Shown piece after piece: positions 11,884-27,335 of a stretch of 64,000 nt of DNA. The stretch comes from Boswellia sacra (lineage: Eukaryota; Streptophyta; Magnoliopsida; Sapindales; Burseraceae). The stretch covers positions 248,001 through 312,000 of the forward strand of contig SNVD02011423.1 of NCBI GenBank assembly GCA_013180625.2, in the 5' to 3' direction. Positions within the stretch are counted from its first letter, which is position 1, and each line of letters starts with the position of its first letter. A program made the translations under genes and the position numbers. The notes under the pieces are model-generated. The model was given only the letters and a program-made list of their open reading frames with translations, did no database searches and was not told where the DNA came from.

Positions 11884-13080
11884 CCTCTGCTTGATGAAAA
11901 GATCTTTTAATTTAAAAATTTAACATAAGTTATTAACATAATTTTAACAATTGATCTCACTAAATCTAATAGTTGAGATTGAAAGTCAAAAATATATTTA
12001 ATGGCGTCAACTCATTGATTATTTCAAACATTAAATTTTGTGAATCAGTTTGTGTTTAGTTTTGTGTCATAAAATTTATGTCAAAAGATCACTATCCAAA
12101 AGATAATATATAAATTTATTTAAATAATAAATAATTGATATTAAATGTAAAAATAATATATAAATTCATTTAAACAATCTAAAATTGATACAAAATTTAA
12201 AAAGAAATATTTAAACTTAAATATGTAGAACAATAAAATATTTTAGAAAATATAAAGATATAGTCTAAAACTAGTTATCCTAAAACTCTATCACAAAAAA
12301 TACATTTTCAAATATGTAACATAAAAACTTGAGATGAATAATGTTATCTTTTAAAATTATATATTAATTATTAATTATCAACATGATTTTTTATTTATTC
12401 AAGTAGAATCTTAAAATAAGATAAAAAGAAATTTTTGAAAATTCTATCCTACTAACAAAATTATTTATCCCATGTTTGTGTTATAATTTATGCACCATAA
12501 ACAAAGGACAACTTAAAATTTTTTACTAATCCATTGTAAATACTAAGTTAGAATTAAGAATAACAATCTCATAATAATGTTATAGTACTAAAGTTACATC
12601 CCAAATCATACAACTTAAATGATATTACATTAATTTATGCTACTGCATAATCAATTCATTGTATAATTGTATTATCAATATTCTCTTAGCAATCATTCAT
12701 TAATTTTTACAAAATTTTGGGATAAAAACCACTTCCAATTCATTTCACAATCATCCATTAATTCTCATAAAATTTGAGATAAGATAAGAATGTAGTTTTT
12801 TTTAGATAAAACAAATTAATTTTTATTCATTATCTTAATTAATCAATCCTATAGGATTGATAAATTATCATTATTAAATATATATTTTTTGTTTTAAATT
12901 TCAAATATTGAATTGCATAATATAAATGGTGGAAATTTTATATAAAGATTTGTACAAAAAATTTAAAAATAAGTTAAAAGAATTTTATTGAGAGTATAAT
13001 TTTAGAAATCTCAATATTCTACCTTAACTCATTAATTTATAACTAATGTATTATTTACTACTGAAGCTACTAAGTTATTC
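11884..13080. other. AT-rich intergenic DNA
   Basis: About 1.2 kb of strongly AT-rich sequence with many short A and T runs. I see no gene, TIR pair or RNA motif. Confidence 0.6.
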
Positions 13081-13228
13081 TTACAAATTAATTATACAAA
13101 CTCACTTATATAAACTAACATGATATTATTATATGACCATCACATCATCTATATTATTTATATTTGTTTATTCAATCACATCATCTCATGTTAGATTGTA
13201 TAAATAAATTTGTATAATTAATTTGTAA
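13081..13228. mobile_element. Short MITE with perfect 20-bp inverted ends
   Basis: The left end TTACAAATTAATTATACAAA is matched exactly by its inverted copy at 13209-13228. Inside is ATGATATTATTATATGACCA, a block shared with the decayed copy at 54094-54230. Length about 148 bp. No flanking duplication is obvious, so the superfamily is left open. Confidence 0.7.
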
Positions 13229-14306
13229 AACTAATATTACTCCTACTATTTCTCACCTAGTACTCCACATTGACAAATAAGGCCAGCAATCCCAAAACTC
13301 AATACCAAGTAATAGAGAATATAACCATATAAGTACGATTTCCCAAAGCCAGTATTACCCATATAAATAATTAAAAAAAAAAAAGCTAAATAGGTAAAGC
13401 TTTCCTAAACATTATCCTAGATGGTAGAGGAACAACTATTCACAATCTAATAATATAAAAGATTTCCCAACGAGTGGGATTACAAATACATCTTTTGATT
13501 TAAATTTAAGCACAAAACAAAAATTTATTATCTTTACCTTATAAAGTCCATAATTAAAACAGTTGATGGATTAATATTATTAAATATAATTTATTACATT
13601 AAGATAAACATCTACAATTTGATATTGCATCAAAAATTTAATCTAAAGGATTTAAGACACTAGGATGAGTGGAATAATTTTAGTTAAAGTAACTTTAATT
13701 AAGCCACGAAGATTTTTGGTTCGTTCTAACTTACCAACTCCTACAGCGGTAGTAAGCTGCGTAGGTACACCGAAATGTGTGAGCTCTTTGGACAGCTTTA
13801 GGAAAACATTATTAAGGAAAAAAATAAAATTAAAAATAAAAAACAAAAAGGAGTCTGCGACTCCGTATCTTCTTTTACTTCCCCTTTTCCCAACAACTAG
13901 AAGACAGAGCTCTAAAAAAGAGCAGAGTTCCTAATGTGATGTGATATCTCAGTTCGTTCGCACCCATGTTTACCTTGCCAATCTCCCAGTAACACCATCT
14001 CTGACAAGTCTTTTCAGCCGTAAAAGGCAACATTCGAGGAAGATCTTACGAATCTGATAATTATTTTATTAGTCCTCCGTGCTCATCTTATAAGCTACCA
14101 TTTAACCTGAAATATGAATGGATTCAAACTCAAAATCTTCTGCTTTGTATCATGGATTCATGATGAACTATCACTGAATTTAAAACTTAAATAATCAAAT
14201 GAGAGCTCAACAATAATACTGAACCCTCTAACGCATCCGATGCAATCTACTCCAACTGACTAGCTTGCCAAATTTACTTAGCCTCTCCGTATGGGAAATG
14301 GTTTGG
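13229..14306. other. Intergenic DNA without a recognised gene
   Basis: Mixed AT-rich sequence. An 89-codon plus-strand frame at 13665-13934 has no recognisable domain and ends in low-complexity lysine and leucine runs; it is not called as a gene. Confidence 0.5.
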
Positions 14307-14512
14307 GTACAACAGTTATACTCATACAGTTACTGTTTATTTTGTATAAAAATCATAAATTCATATATAAAAGTTGTAAATGAGTATATAAGAATATATA
14401 AGAGTTGTAAAGTTGTAAATAAGTATATAAAAATTATATTTACAACTTTTATTTATTCGTTTACGACTTTTATATAAGTGAACAGTTGTTATATGTATAC
14501 AGCGGATGTACT
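14307..14512. mobile_element. Candidate MITE downstream of the PP2A B gene
   Basis: The ends GTACAACAGTTATACTCATA and (inverted) GTACATCCGCTGTATACATA are imperfect inverted repeats, and the interior holds repeated AGTTGTAAA and inverted TTTACAACTTTTA words with stem-forming potential. I found no clear target duplication. Confidence 0.45.
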
Positions 14513-14674
14513 GTAGACGAACTCCTCTGTATGTGCTGAGTCACAGTCACAGACAAAAACACAAAGGTGGGAGGGACAGAGATTTCATGTACTTTGCCAT
14601 TCATTGTGTGATTTCTAACAAATGTATCCTGCTTTGTCTTCTTTTAATCTATTTAAGTATCACTGTACAGGAGA

Positions 14675-17600
14675 CTATGCACAATACAAGAACAAGCTGT
14701 TTCCAGAACCACAAGCTATCAAGTTCTCTGTAGGATGCCATGCTAGATGCAGCAACTTGGAGCTTAAGTTACAAGAATATTCATAACTATCTGAGCTCGA
14801 ACTTTCATGCCCTGCATTATACGAAGAGAAATCAGAATTAAATATAAAAGTGAGCGTACACTCAGAAAAGTGCAGAAAGTAACAGCTTATAGAATGGGCT
14901 GATAAGGTATTTGAAAAGTCTTGCCTTGCCAATAAAACCCGCGAGTCAGGTTGCTTAACGAAGACCTTCTGGCTCTTGGAGCAGCTTGAAGAATTGACTT
15001 CCTATTTTAATTTAAGATACGAACATTAAACTTAATTCCACAATAAGATGGATTAGAGTGTAAAGAACATTAAAATCGCATTGCCATCAAGTGATAGACA
15101 ATATTCCATAAAATGTATCTAATGTATCTAATACCATTATTAGCCCCAGGCTAGAAAGGTAATCATCTTATTTCCCTGTCAAATAAAATGCCAACTCCAG
15201 CATTTCTATAATGCTATAGCGTATTGTGATCATAAGCATACTGGGATATTGTAGGTAATCAACACAAATCAGGACATGGACAAGCCATTTCAGTATACTG
15301 GGACACTGTAGGTAATCAACATGAATCAGGACTAGACAATGCATACCCCTAGATGATTTATAAAGAAGCCATGGTCCCAAAAAAATACCAAAAGGGTTTT
15401 TTTGCCCCCGGATATTAAACAATAAAGCACTGATGGGAAGGAAGAAAAAGGAAAGAGAAAATGATTAAAAATCCCTTAATTTTAGTATGTCTACACAGGC
15501 TTTTTTTGTATAGATTTCGTCTCCTATAGGCTTTAATTAATTTTTTTTTTTTTAAAATACATCCAGACCTGGTCCACTCTTTTAAATCTATTAATATGAG
15601 CCCTTTGTTTTCGATGAAAAGATATAAAAAAGTGATAACTATATAGGGTTAGGATCCAGGACATCAATTGTTTTACACAAATTATTGTCACTTGATCAAT
15701 GCACTTTGAGTAATCAAAATTCAATACAACAAGTGATTTCCAAGGTAAAGTAATCATCCATTCATATTGAATCTCAAACTACTTAAAAGTGTATTGATCT
15801 AATGACCCAAAAATTGTGCAAAGAATTTTCTAACACGGGATTCAATTATTCAACCGCATACAGTCTGAGTGGAAAATGTGGACAAGAGACAAAAACCAAC
15901 CTGTTTCTGTTTTTGCTAGCCTCAATTGTAGTTCCTTCTGTGCTTCCAACACCATGGGAGAAGATACGTAAAAGATTGCTATGTCAGAATAAAAAAGGAT
16001 ACCTTAATTAGGAATATGTTACTTTGATGACAGTAGCTTTCCATGACTAACCGTGCTTACAACAGTTTTTTTTTCAAAAGGACAAACCTATAGGATCCAG
16101 TTGCAAAATGAAGTCCATCTCCACTGACACAGCATTCAAATTTATCAAATATGGAGTCGTCATTATACAAATCACAGAGCTGAGCAACACAAAAAGAGCT
16201 GTCAGACATAGGGAGATATGAGTTCCATAAAAACTTCTTGAAACTTAACATTATAAAAATTCCCAAAGCATAAAACAATGGCTATAAATTTTAGCTTGAT
16301 TACAGGGCCCATTGCTCGGCTCACTTTTCAGGTTCGAGCTAAACACACTACTCATTCAATAAGGGGGAAAGCACCAGATAATATCCTTCAGGACTAGGTC
16401 TGAAATTCATCATCAATTGAAGTTTATCATGAGGTTTATAAGATACATGCTTATAGGATTCAGGAATTACAAAGGCTGTACTTTTATCAAGAATTTAACC
16501 AGACAACCTGCTGGAATCGAACCAATGATCTAGAGGATCAAACCCACCCTCTTCCACTGAGCTAATGTAAACTAAGTAAAACCCTTATCTTTATCAAGTC
16601 AAGGAACAGAACCTCACTATGGCAATAAACAGCAGATAAGAGAATTGTAAAGCTCATAATATCTAAAACTATTTCAGTAATCCAAAGAATTGAAACTAAA
16701 AGTTCAGGATGAATGTTACTAATAATATACAGGTTTATGTATTAATAAAAAATAGAGCATGCTCTTACCTTGGGGCGTAAGTGCTCATGAATCTTGAATG
16801 TTGCAACTGGTTTAGAAGCCATATGCATATCCCACAGCTAAGACAACAGATCAAAGCAACATTAGTTGATAAAAAGTGTCAAGAACTTCATTTGCCGTCA
16901 TGAGGATTAAGAGCTAATATACAAGATATACAAATAGACTTCTTCAGAAACAATACGCAAACCTAAGTGGCCAAAAACCCAAAATACAGACATGAGGAAC
17001 AAACATAACTCACTTCAACTAGAAGAAATTAGAACTTAATTGTTGTACTCTATTAAGGAAGTCTCAGGACAAAGATAAAAAAATGTTGTCAGATACTCAG
17101 TTGTGACATTTTTCCTCTCTCCACCACCCATTTTCTGGAGGGGAGCTCAATATACAGACAAATATCTGGATGAATCAATTTTGAATTTAAAGAGCCATGT
17201 TGAACACGTCTTGAGACCTTTAGATTCATGTAATCACGACTTAAGAGGTGCCGCCCGTCATTTGCAAACTTTATATCAGAAATGGATGCGATGATCTCTG
17301 TAAAAAAGGATTTTGACCCATGGGATTCTGCATCTTGTAATCTGTGAGATAAGAATTCTGAGTGTAACTATCAAGATATCTTCGTGCTTCACGGAACATT
17401 AAAAATATGGATGACAAGCTAAACTTAAGATCTAGAAGTCATAATAAACTATCAGAAAAATGAAAAACATGAATAAGAAATAACTTACATTCTTGCATTA
17501 TTATCACATAACGCAGACTGTCGCATGTCAACCAGTCGAATAAAACCTCTTGAGCTGCTGTATGCTAGCAGATTACAGTGAATTGGATGAAATTCAGCGG

Positions 17601-20541
17601 ATGTTATGACCTCTGCATGGAAATTTGAGAGATCAGCACGAGATCTATCCCTTTCCCTAACTTTTTTCCCATTCATCTACTTAAGAGATTCTTTTATCAG
17701 TCTTTCACAAATATATATCATTCCCTTCTGAACATCTCAACAATCTTTGCGAATAAGACACAAATAACTGAACAGATAGGAAGAGATGATAAAGATAATC
17801 ACCAATAAGGTCATTCATGTTTGATGGCTTCATGTCAACAATATTGAAACACTGGTCACTGATCTCAAGGTTCCACATATTTATTCTAAGGTCATCCGCA
17901 GATATAAAGGTCTCCCCATCACTGTACATAGCTTGTAAAGCAAACCATCGTTAAGGTTGGTAGAATAACTGCATCCTTACATATTTTACTGAACTCATGT
18001 TGTTCCAGCACTTTGGAAAAAAGTAATGGGAATTAGATCAAGGTAAAATACAGGGTTCCATATTTACGAAAATGAGAGTTTAGTCCTTGCAAAAAAGTAT
18101 TTATATCCTTTTATAAATGCTCTCCGTTTTCTATTCTTTATTTTATCGTACTTTTCGGCATGGCAAGGCAACTTTGAAGCTACAAAACATAAGATGCCAA
18201 TCACAAACTTACCTATTATTTGAAATTGAATTGATATTGAAATCATGAGCATGTCCATAAACCTTTTGACACCTTGCATGAGCAGTGTCTCCTGCGCTAG
18301 CAACCTAGCAACAATTTAACAAAGTAGAAAAGTGATATCATATATTGTACAAAACACAGAAAGTTGAGACAATTTGAAAAAAAAAACTACCATAATTCAC
18401 AAACACCTACCCTCGTGTGCACCTCTTGAGCTGGTGCCATGTTCTTAACCATCTTATCTGCCCATTCCACATGGTATCCATTAGAAAGAGATGGTGTGTC
18501 GTGCCCACTCACAAAACTCCTCTCAGCTAAAAGAGTATTTTCTGAAGATATTTGCGGTAAGGGGTCCATTTCTTTCATTTTCTTCACCTTGCGATCCTTA
18601 ATCTGGTCTTGAAAGTCATAATGGTAAAAAACATAAAAAGTTACCACCAGAGCACAGTAGTAAGGCAACAGAGGCAGAAACTGTCCTCAGTTGTAGCCCT
18701 ACTCCCGTCTTTAACAAAATCTACTTTAAAAGGGTACAAAAGGCCTCCAAATTAACTTAGAGTGAAGAAGTTAACCAAACTTTCACCAAAGAATTGAAAC
18801 TGGAAAAACAACAATCTTCCTTTGTCCTTAAGCTTTCCACCTCAGTCTGTTATCTTTAACCACTAACCCAAGCCAAAAAAAAAAAGAAGTCCGCACAAGG
18901 AACAAACTTCAAAGTTCTGCCAGAAAATATAAAAGTCTGTAGCATTTCAAACTAGTGCCTCACCAACTATGCTAAGCAGCTTTAGAATTTCATGCCAAGC
19001 AATAGTGAACAGGTTGAGATATGTTTCTCAGTTTATACTTGATCCCAAACAGAATGCTTTTTTATAGTAATTATATTAATGTCGGTGGAGAAGTTTCTCA
19101 TATATTCCAATCTTCTCCTTGGCACCACCACCTTTCTCCATATTTTTACAGTCTTGTGGCTGATTTACATAGCTGTTCATTTTTAAGGGCATCATTCTTA
19201 TTATAGTAAAGAAAAGTTCAAAATAGTTGTCTAAAGAAATTTTGGCAGCTGGGTAGCTTCAGTTACAGATAACAACAATATAGATGAATGCCCCACCAAC
19301 ACCTCCCCCCGCCCCCGCGCCACCCACCCCCCCACCCCCAAAAAAAACCATCAAATTGTATTTAAGCAATTTAATGTATCCAGATGCCAGTTAATTGCCT
19401 ATAATTATTCTTTACCACCTTAGTTCCCATCCCATCGTTCTTTTGTGCTACTCCACAGTAGCTACTGAGAACCTAAATGGTTCAAATATCTACCAAATTA
19501 TCCAAGAAACGTACTGAAACAACCAAGAGCATCGCAAAATTGACTTTTATATATACGCCAACTGAATTACAATATCACTCTACCCTTTAATTGCATACAA
19601 TGAAGTATCTTCTGATTAAATAAATGAAGCATAAGTACACAGTTGCGTCTCCTAAATTCCATACCTTCCACAGTTTAATCGTCTTATCGTTTGTTGAAAG
19701 TATAAATAATGATCCATTGGGTGCTGCACACCATCTTACTCGGTTGATCTTCTCTTCAATTTCCAAACTCTTCAAGCAATCAAACTAAAGGAAAGGAACA
19801 CCATCAGGAACTGAACATACGGTGGAAACAGAAAAATTATAAATTACATAGAAACCCCCAAGTTAACCAACAAGCAAAGAAATCACCCCTTGATTGAATC
19901 TTTTGCTTCTCTTTTATTAAATTAGAGGAAAGTTTAGCTTAATTTTACCTAATCGAAAACTGAAATTGTGTGAGCGTATACACATATAAAAAGCACACCT
20001 CTGGCTCGTGACTCTGAAATTCAGTTTTGTACTGATACTCAAGATGCTTTGTGGAAGTAAAATCCATTCGCTCCATCTCATTTCTTGAAAGGTGCTGCTG
20101 GTTTAGTGTCTAAGAAGCAAAGGTTAATTTATCAAACAACCAATACACCTTCCAGCCTAAAAAAGATAAAGTAACCCAAAATGAATTCAAGAACGCTAAT
20201 TGCTAATGCAAAAGTTTATGCATCTTCATTCATGTTGAAAATCTCAATCTCACATCTTTGCCACTCGTCGTTTCGAAAATTATGACACGGCCACCGCGGT
20301 CTCCGACGGCGATGTAATCACCGCTCTTGTCAAATTCAATTGCCGATATGATATCAACTAAAAGAAAGGAAAATAAGTTGATCAAATCATTCTCAGCTTA
20401 AGCAACACTTAAACAACAAAAATATTGGTAAACCCTAACTAACTAACCGTCTTGAACATCTTCACCAGAAGTTCTTTCGCCGAAGACCTGGGAGAACTTC
20501 CACTCCAAGGGAGTGGATGAGACTTCAGTGTTCAGAATCAT
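14675..20541 (-). CDS. PP2A 55-kDa regulatory subunit B (B55), 14 exons
   Basis: Exons (minus order): 20448-20541, 20254-20357, 19999-20109, 19665-19784, 18411-18602, 18213-18304, 17803-17921, 17489-17612, 17218-17341, 16769-16837, 16088-16179, 15901-15978, 14925-15001, 14675-14811. Phases agree throughout and give 510 residues, the usual plant B55 length. The product is the WD40 propeller subunit that directs protein phosphatase 2A to substrates in cytosol and nucleus. Recognisable blocks include [11 protein letters not shown] at the N-terminus, [98 protein letters not shown] and the end [20 protein letters not shown]. Intron 13 starts with GC rather than GT (14923-14924), in the consensus context AG|GCAAG. 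The start ATG at 20541 is the nearest in-frame one before the conserved block. Arabidopsis has two such genes (ATB alpha and beta); I cannot tell which is closer. Confidence 0.95.
16501..16572 (-). repeat. tRNA-like sequence (likely SINE head or decayed tRNA) in a PP2A B intron
   Basis: On the minus strand, in the intron between exons 10 and 11, TAGCTCAGTGGAAG (16551-16564) fits the pol III A box and GGTTCGATTCC (16513-16523) fits the B box, at tRNA-like spacing. The two acceptor halves do not pair, so an intact tRNA is unlikely. A tRNA-derived SINE is the simplest reading, but its body and tail were not delimited. Confidence 0.55.
19291..19340 (-). other. G-run tract in PP2A B intron 4 (possible G-quadruplex)
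   Basis: The plus strand is almost pure C in runs of 3-7 separated by single bases. The transcribed sense strand therefore carries at least four G runs of three or more with short loops, the standard G-quadruplex pattern. It lies in the intron between exons 4 and 5. Confidence 0.65.
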
Positions 20542-21548
20542 CGACTTTTATGGAGGAAAACAGCGTCGTTTCATGCAGCTCAGGAGCTGAGCCTCAGCAT
20601 CGTCTGTGGAATGGAAGTCAGTCGGAATTTAACGGAAAGACGAAGCAAACAAAACAAAGGAATCTTTGTACTCTTCGCCGTCTTTACTCTGATTCTGGTC
20701 TTCATTACGTTATCCACCCCAATTACATGCATACCGCTTCATTTTCATTTTCTTTTTTATTTTTATTTGTACCCCAGCTAGTACGTCGAGATTTTTGCTT
20801 TATCAACTATTAACCGACATGCCATGTCCTTAATTTCCATGTAAACGACAAGTCGTTGCGGTTTTGGCTTTTCGTTAATTAGTTATTGAATCAGTTATGA
20901 CCTTTTTAAGCATGATTGACTGAAAGGTTGTTACTTTGAACTGTTAGCCAGGCTACATTACAGCCTGTAAGTAAAAGCAAACTCTATTTTTGGCAACAAT
21001 AAATATGAGTTGTCTCTTTGAAAAAGAAAGTTGATTCATTATGCCAATCTTAACTAGCGAGTCTAGCATATAACGGAAAAGAGAGAGATTACAGTCAAAG
21101 AAAGGAAAATTTCAGCTAATATGAACATCTGTGAAAATCAATTTTTATCTCTAAATATTGGAGGAAATTTAAGTAACCTAAGAAAAGGACTAAACCAAAA
21201 ATAATTTTAATTTAAAAAAAAAACTAAAATTTCTCCTCTATCTTAGATTAAAAAATTTTTGTATATACATGGCCCCTAAATGAGCAAGCCTTTTTTTTTT
21301 TTTTTTAATTTCCCTTTTTACAACAAAATGCCTCCATTTCAACCGGCTCCTTCCTCAATGTAGTTACAAGCATAAAGAAGATCCACTCTGAAGTTTAAAT
21401 GCAGCCGTGCAGCCGTGCAGCCGGGCCTTATGGGGTCTTCTCTTTAACTCTGAACTGATCGTTTCATGGACCCGCCAAGAGAGATCTCTTGACCTGCATT
21501 TCGCGAAACTGGACCAACAAGTTTCTTCATGGAGAATATGAGTAGGGA
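20542..21548. other. Promoter/leader of the PP2A B gene and 3' flank of the CRK3-like gene
   Basis: Both flanking genes read leftwards, so this holds the upstream region of the first and the downstream region of the second. Pyrimidine-rich and T-rich stretches occur (21292-21307). A 98-codon plus-strand frame at 20517-20813 overlaps the PP2A start codon in antisense and shows no known domain. Confidence 0.5.
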
Positions 21549-24339
<2,791 letters not shown>

Positions 24340-27335
24340 TGAAATCAAATGGGTTGTTGTTGTTTTTCCTTTGTTATTTTTTTTTTAATCTCTCTGTTCT
24401 TTGCTCTGTTTTCAATGCGTTCTGTTTCCGAATTCAATGAAAACAGGACAAAGCTGTGTTTTCATTCTATACGTTATCTTGCTTTTCTTCCTCTCTCTCT
24501 GTGATTTTTGTGGGTTATTGCAGAGGGAGAGAGAATCAACTCCTACGGAGGTATAGGGTGGTTTCTTATGGTAAATTGCACCCTGATCTTTGAGCGCATA
24601 ATGAAAAGTCTGAGTTTGATTTGGGTTTGCAGGAATATGGGATGGAGACGGAGGAGAAGAAACAAAGGCGATGGATGAACTGGCTTTTGTTTCTATTTTC
24701 TTTATTTAGAAGGTACTGTTAGAATGAAGATCACATTATCATGTTCGGTTCTATTATGAGAGCAAAAGTGAAGTGGCCATTAATATATTCTTCCACATGG
24801 CATGCCGCACTTGGTTTTCATAATACACAACACAAACATTTGCGCCAAAATAAGCCGCCAAACTGGGACCTTTTTCACACGATTAAAATACCCTTTTTCT
24901 CCTTATTCATTCTTTGGACCCTCACTCAAGACTTACTGGACTCGGTGCCCCATTAACATTTCCATCTATACACCTTCTTCTAGCCTGGGAAAGACGTTAA
25001 AAGCTTCTGAAACAAGTCAACATGTTTGAAGATTAAAAGCAGAATGATGGGTTGTATGTTGGACTCTTATGTTCATGAATCATAATGATAAAATTCTTGA
25101 GGTAATTTGGCTAGTTCTAGAACAGAACACATTATTGCTTTGTGACATGCTAAGCCAAGCTGCGTCAAGTTCGGCCATGACCAAGATTACGTTCTATCTG
25201 AATTGAATTGCCACCATGATACTATACTATGTCTTATCGAACTGGGTCATTGAGAGTAGTTGATGCTAAGTTTTCTGTAGGAGACGCTGTCAAGATGAAA
25301 ATTTCATTAGTTATCAAGTTGAATTTTGACTTTTCTTTAATAAATAAAATTTGGGATTAAGAGTCTAAAGTTTGGGATTAAAATAAAGGTCTGCATGTAA
25401 AAAGTTTTCAAATCAGTGCAGGAGACAACACAGAGAAACATTCTTAATGGCATTCATGAAAGGAAAACTATACTCTGTCATCTCTTTCGTATGCAACGGC
25501 ATTGAATATTCCCAGGTTTCAAAGAAATTTTGGTTACGAACCATTTTTTTGTTTGACTAATGACAAATGCTTACCGAAATGTAAGGTATTCCCCGATATT
25601 TCGAGATTTTCTTATAACACCATGGTACACATTTTCTTGGTTTGACAAAGCAATAGTGAAGAATAGTATACAAATGGATCAGTTTCCAACTCTTCAAGCT
25701 CCTCCACTAAAAAAAATGAGGCAGAAAGTCTGGGGTTGAACCACAACAAGTGGATTGATTTTGCAACAAAATGTAACTTTCATTACAAAATTTAAAGCTT
25801 GAGAATCAAAGTTAAGCATTTTATTAAAAATTATTCCACATACTGACCAGCGATAAACAGTGGCTGAAAGGGAAAGAATACCCTCTCCATTTCTCTCTAG
25901 AAGAGCAATGAGTATTAGTACCTCGCTAAATAATTAAAACATCAATGAAATTTTTAGTTCCCACGTGTTATTAATTTCACTGCAATTTATTTGAAAGCTT
26001 AGCATGCACTCCACCAAATTATGACAAGAATTTATACAAATTTATACATTTGCTACATCAATTATGTGAAATATTATACATAAATAAGCATGAAGTTATC
26101 ATGCCATGCGACAGATTGATGGTGATTTTGCATCTTCTTTTTCTGTATGCATGCTTGACATGTTTAAGCTGCCCAGTTAGGGACCATTATGTTTTACTTC
26201 TTTTGCTAACGTCCAAATGCTAATAAAACAACAAGACCTGCCTTATCATCTAATAATAATTCAATTTTTGACAACTTATTTGTTAATTTTCTCATGCAAC
26301 TTGAAGTTTTATTAAGCTCAGAAAAAACTTTTGGTTGCTTAGAACTAATTAGAAGCCTGCGGCTTGGTTAAGATATCCAGGTAAAAAGTAGTTTTTTCTT
26401 AACTTTCACGCCATGAAGCCGAAGATTTTGAACTCAATTTGCTCAGAAACTGGTATAAAATGTTGTGATCAGCGTAAGTCAAGGCCTCTTTTGACATTAA
26501 CCCAAAAACAATTCAATCTTTCAATTCATATTTTGGCACAAATTAAGGTCTTCCTTGGAGTTCTAGTGCACACCCAAAAGACACTCCCATCAATGGCCCA
26601 TCACCTATGGCTGATCACCATTCCTAACATGATACATTGTTCTTTAACCATTTGGAATTATATATGAATGGAGAACATTATATAATTTGCGAAACTTTGG
26701 AGTCAATAACGAGTTCCCCAAAGTAATCAACTTGCCCACCAGAAAGACGCACGTGACGCAAACCCAGAAACAAGAAGGAAGGGGTGATCACAACGCTTGC
26801 AATGGGTTCGCTGTTTACACAGTAAGGTACTCGTTTGGGCTGGACTATACACAACCTAAATTGCCTCTGTCTTACTGGCCCATACACAGACCACAGCAGT
26901 CTTCGTAAAGTCTATTTTTGAAATTAGCATGCAAACCAGGAAACAATTCAATAACATAAACTGAACGTATACTTGGTAGAACCAAAATAAGCAACCAGGT
27001 TGAAGTACGATCACTACGCCACCGCTTCTCACTAGCTAAGCTTTTACAGCTAGTAAGAAAAAAGCTATTGTCAAAAGTAAAAGCTAGCAATATGACGAGG
27101 GTCGATTGTGAAATGAGAGTCGTAATAATTATCCAAGAGTCACAAGTCATCCAATATTTCTATACAACGTTTTCTAAACCATCTCAGCAAGCAATACACG
27201 GACGATTAATGCTAGCTGATGATGGAACAAGACAAAATGGTACAAATAAGCATTGCATTTGGGATGAGCACAAGGTAGTATTCGTGAATATACAGAAGTA
27301 AGGCAAGGGAATATCTATTTCCTTCCCATCCAACC
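24340..27335. other. Intergenic region between the CRK3-like and KNOX genes
   Basis: About 3 kb. The CRK3-like promoter and leader should lie at the left (24340-24700, pyrimidine-rich) and the KNOX 3' flank at the right. Several 60-90-codon frames at 24741-25029 and 26413-27301 lack recognisable domains and splice context. No transposon ends were recognised. Confidence 0.5.

Noticed and set aside
13665..13934. 89-codon ORF and its 64-codon antisense partner
   Set aside because: No recognisable domain, ends in Lys/Leu low complexity, isolated in repeat-rich DNA.
16501..16572. Functional tRNA gene
   Set aside because: A and B boxes are good but the acceptor stem does not pair and the anticodon arm is irregular; kept only as a tRNA-like repeat.
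26413..27301. Cluster of 60-90-codon ORFs between CRK3-like and KNOX genes
   Set aside because: No domains, no supporting splice sites, overlapping on both strands.
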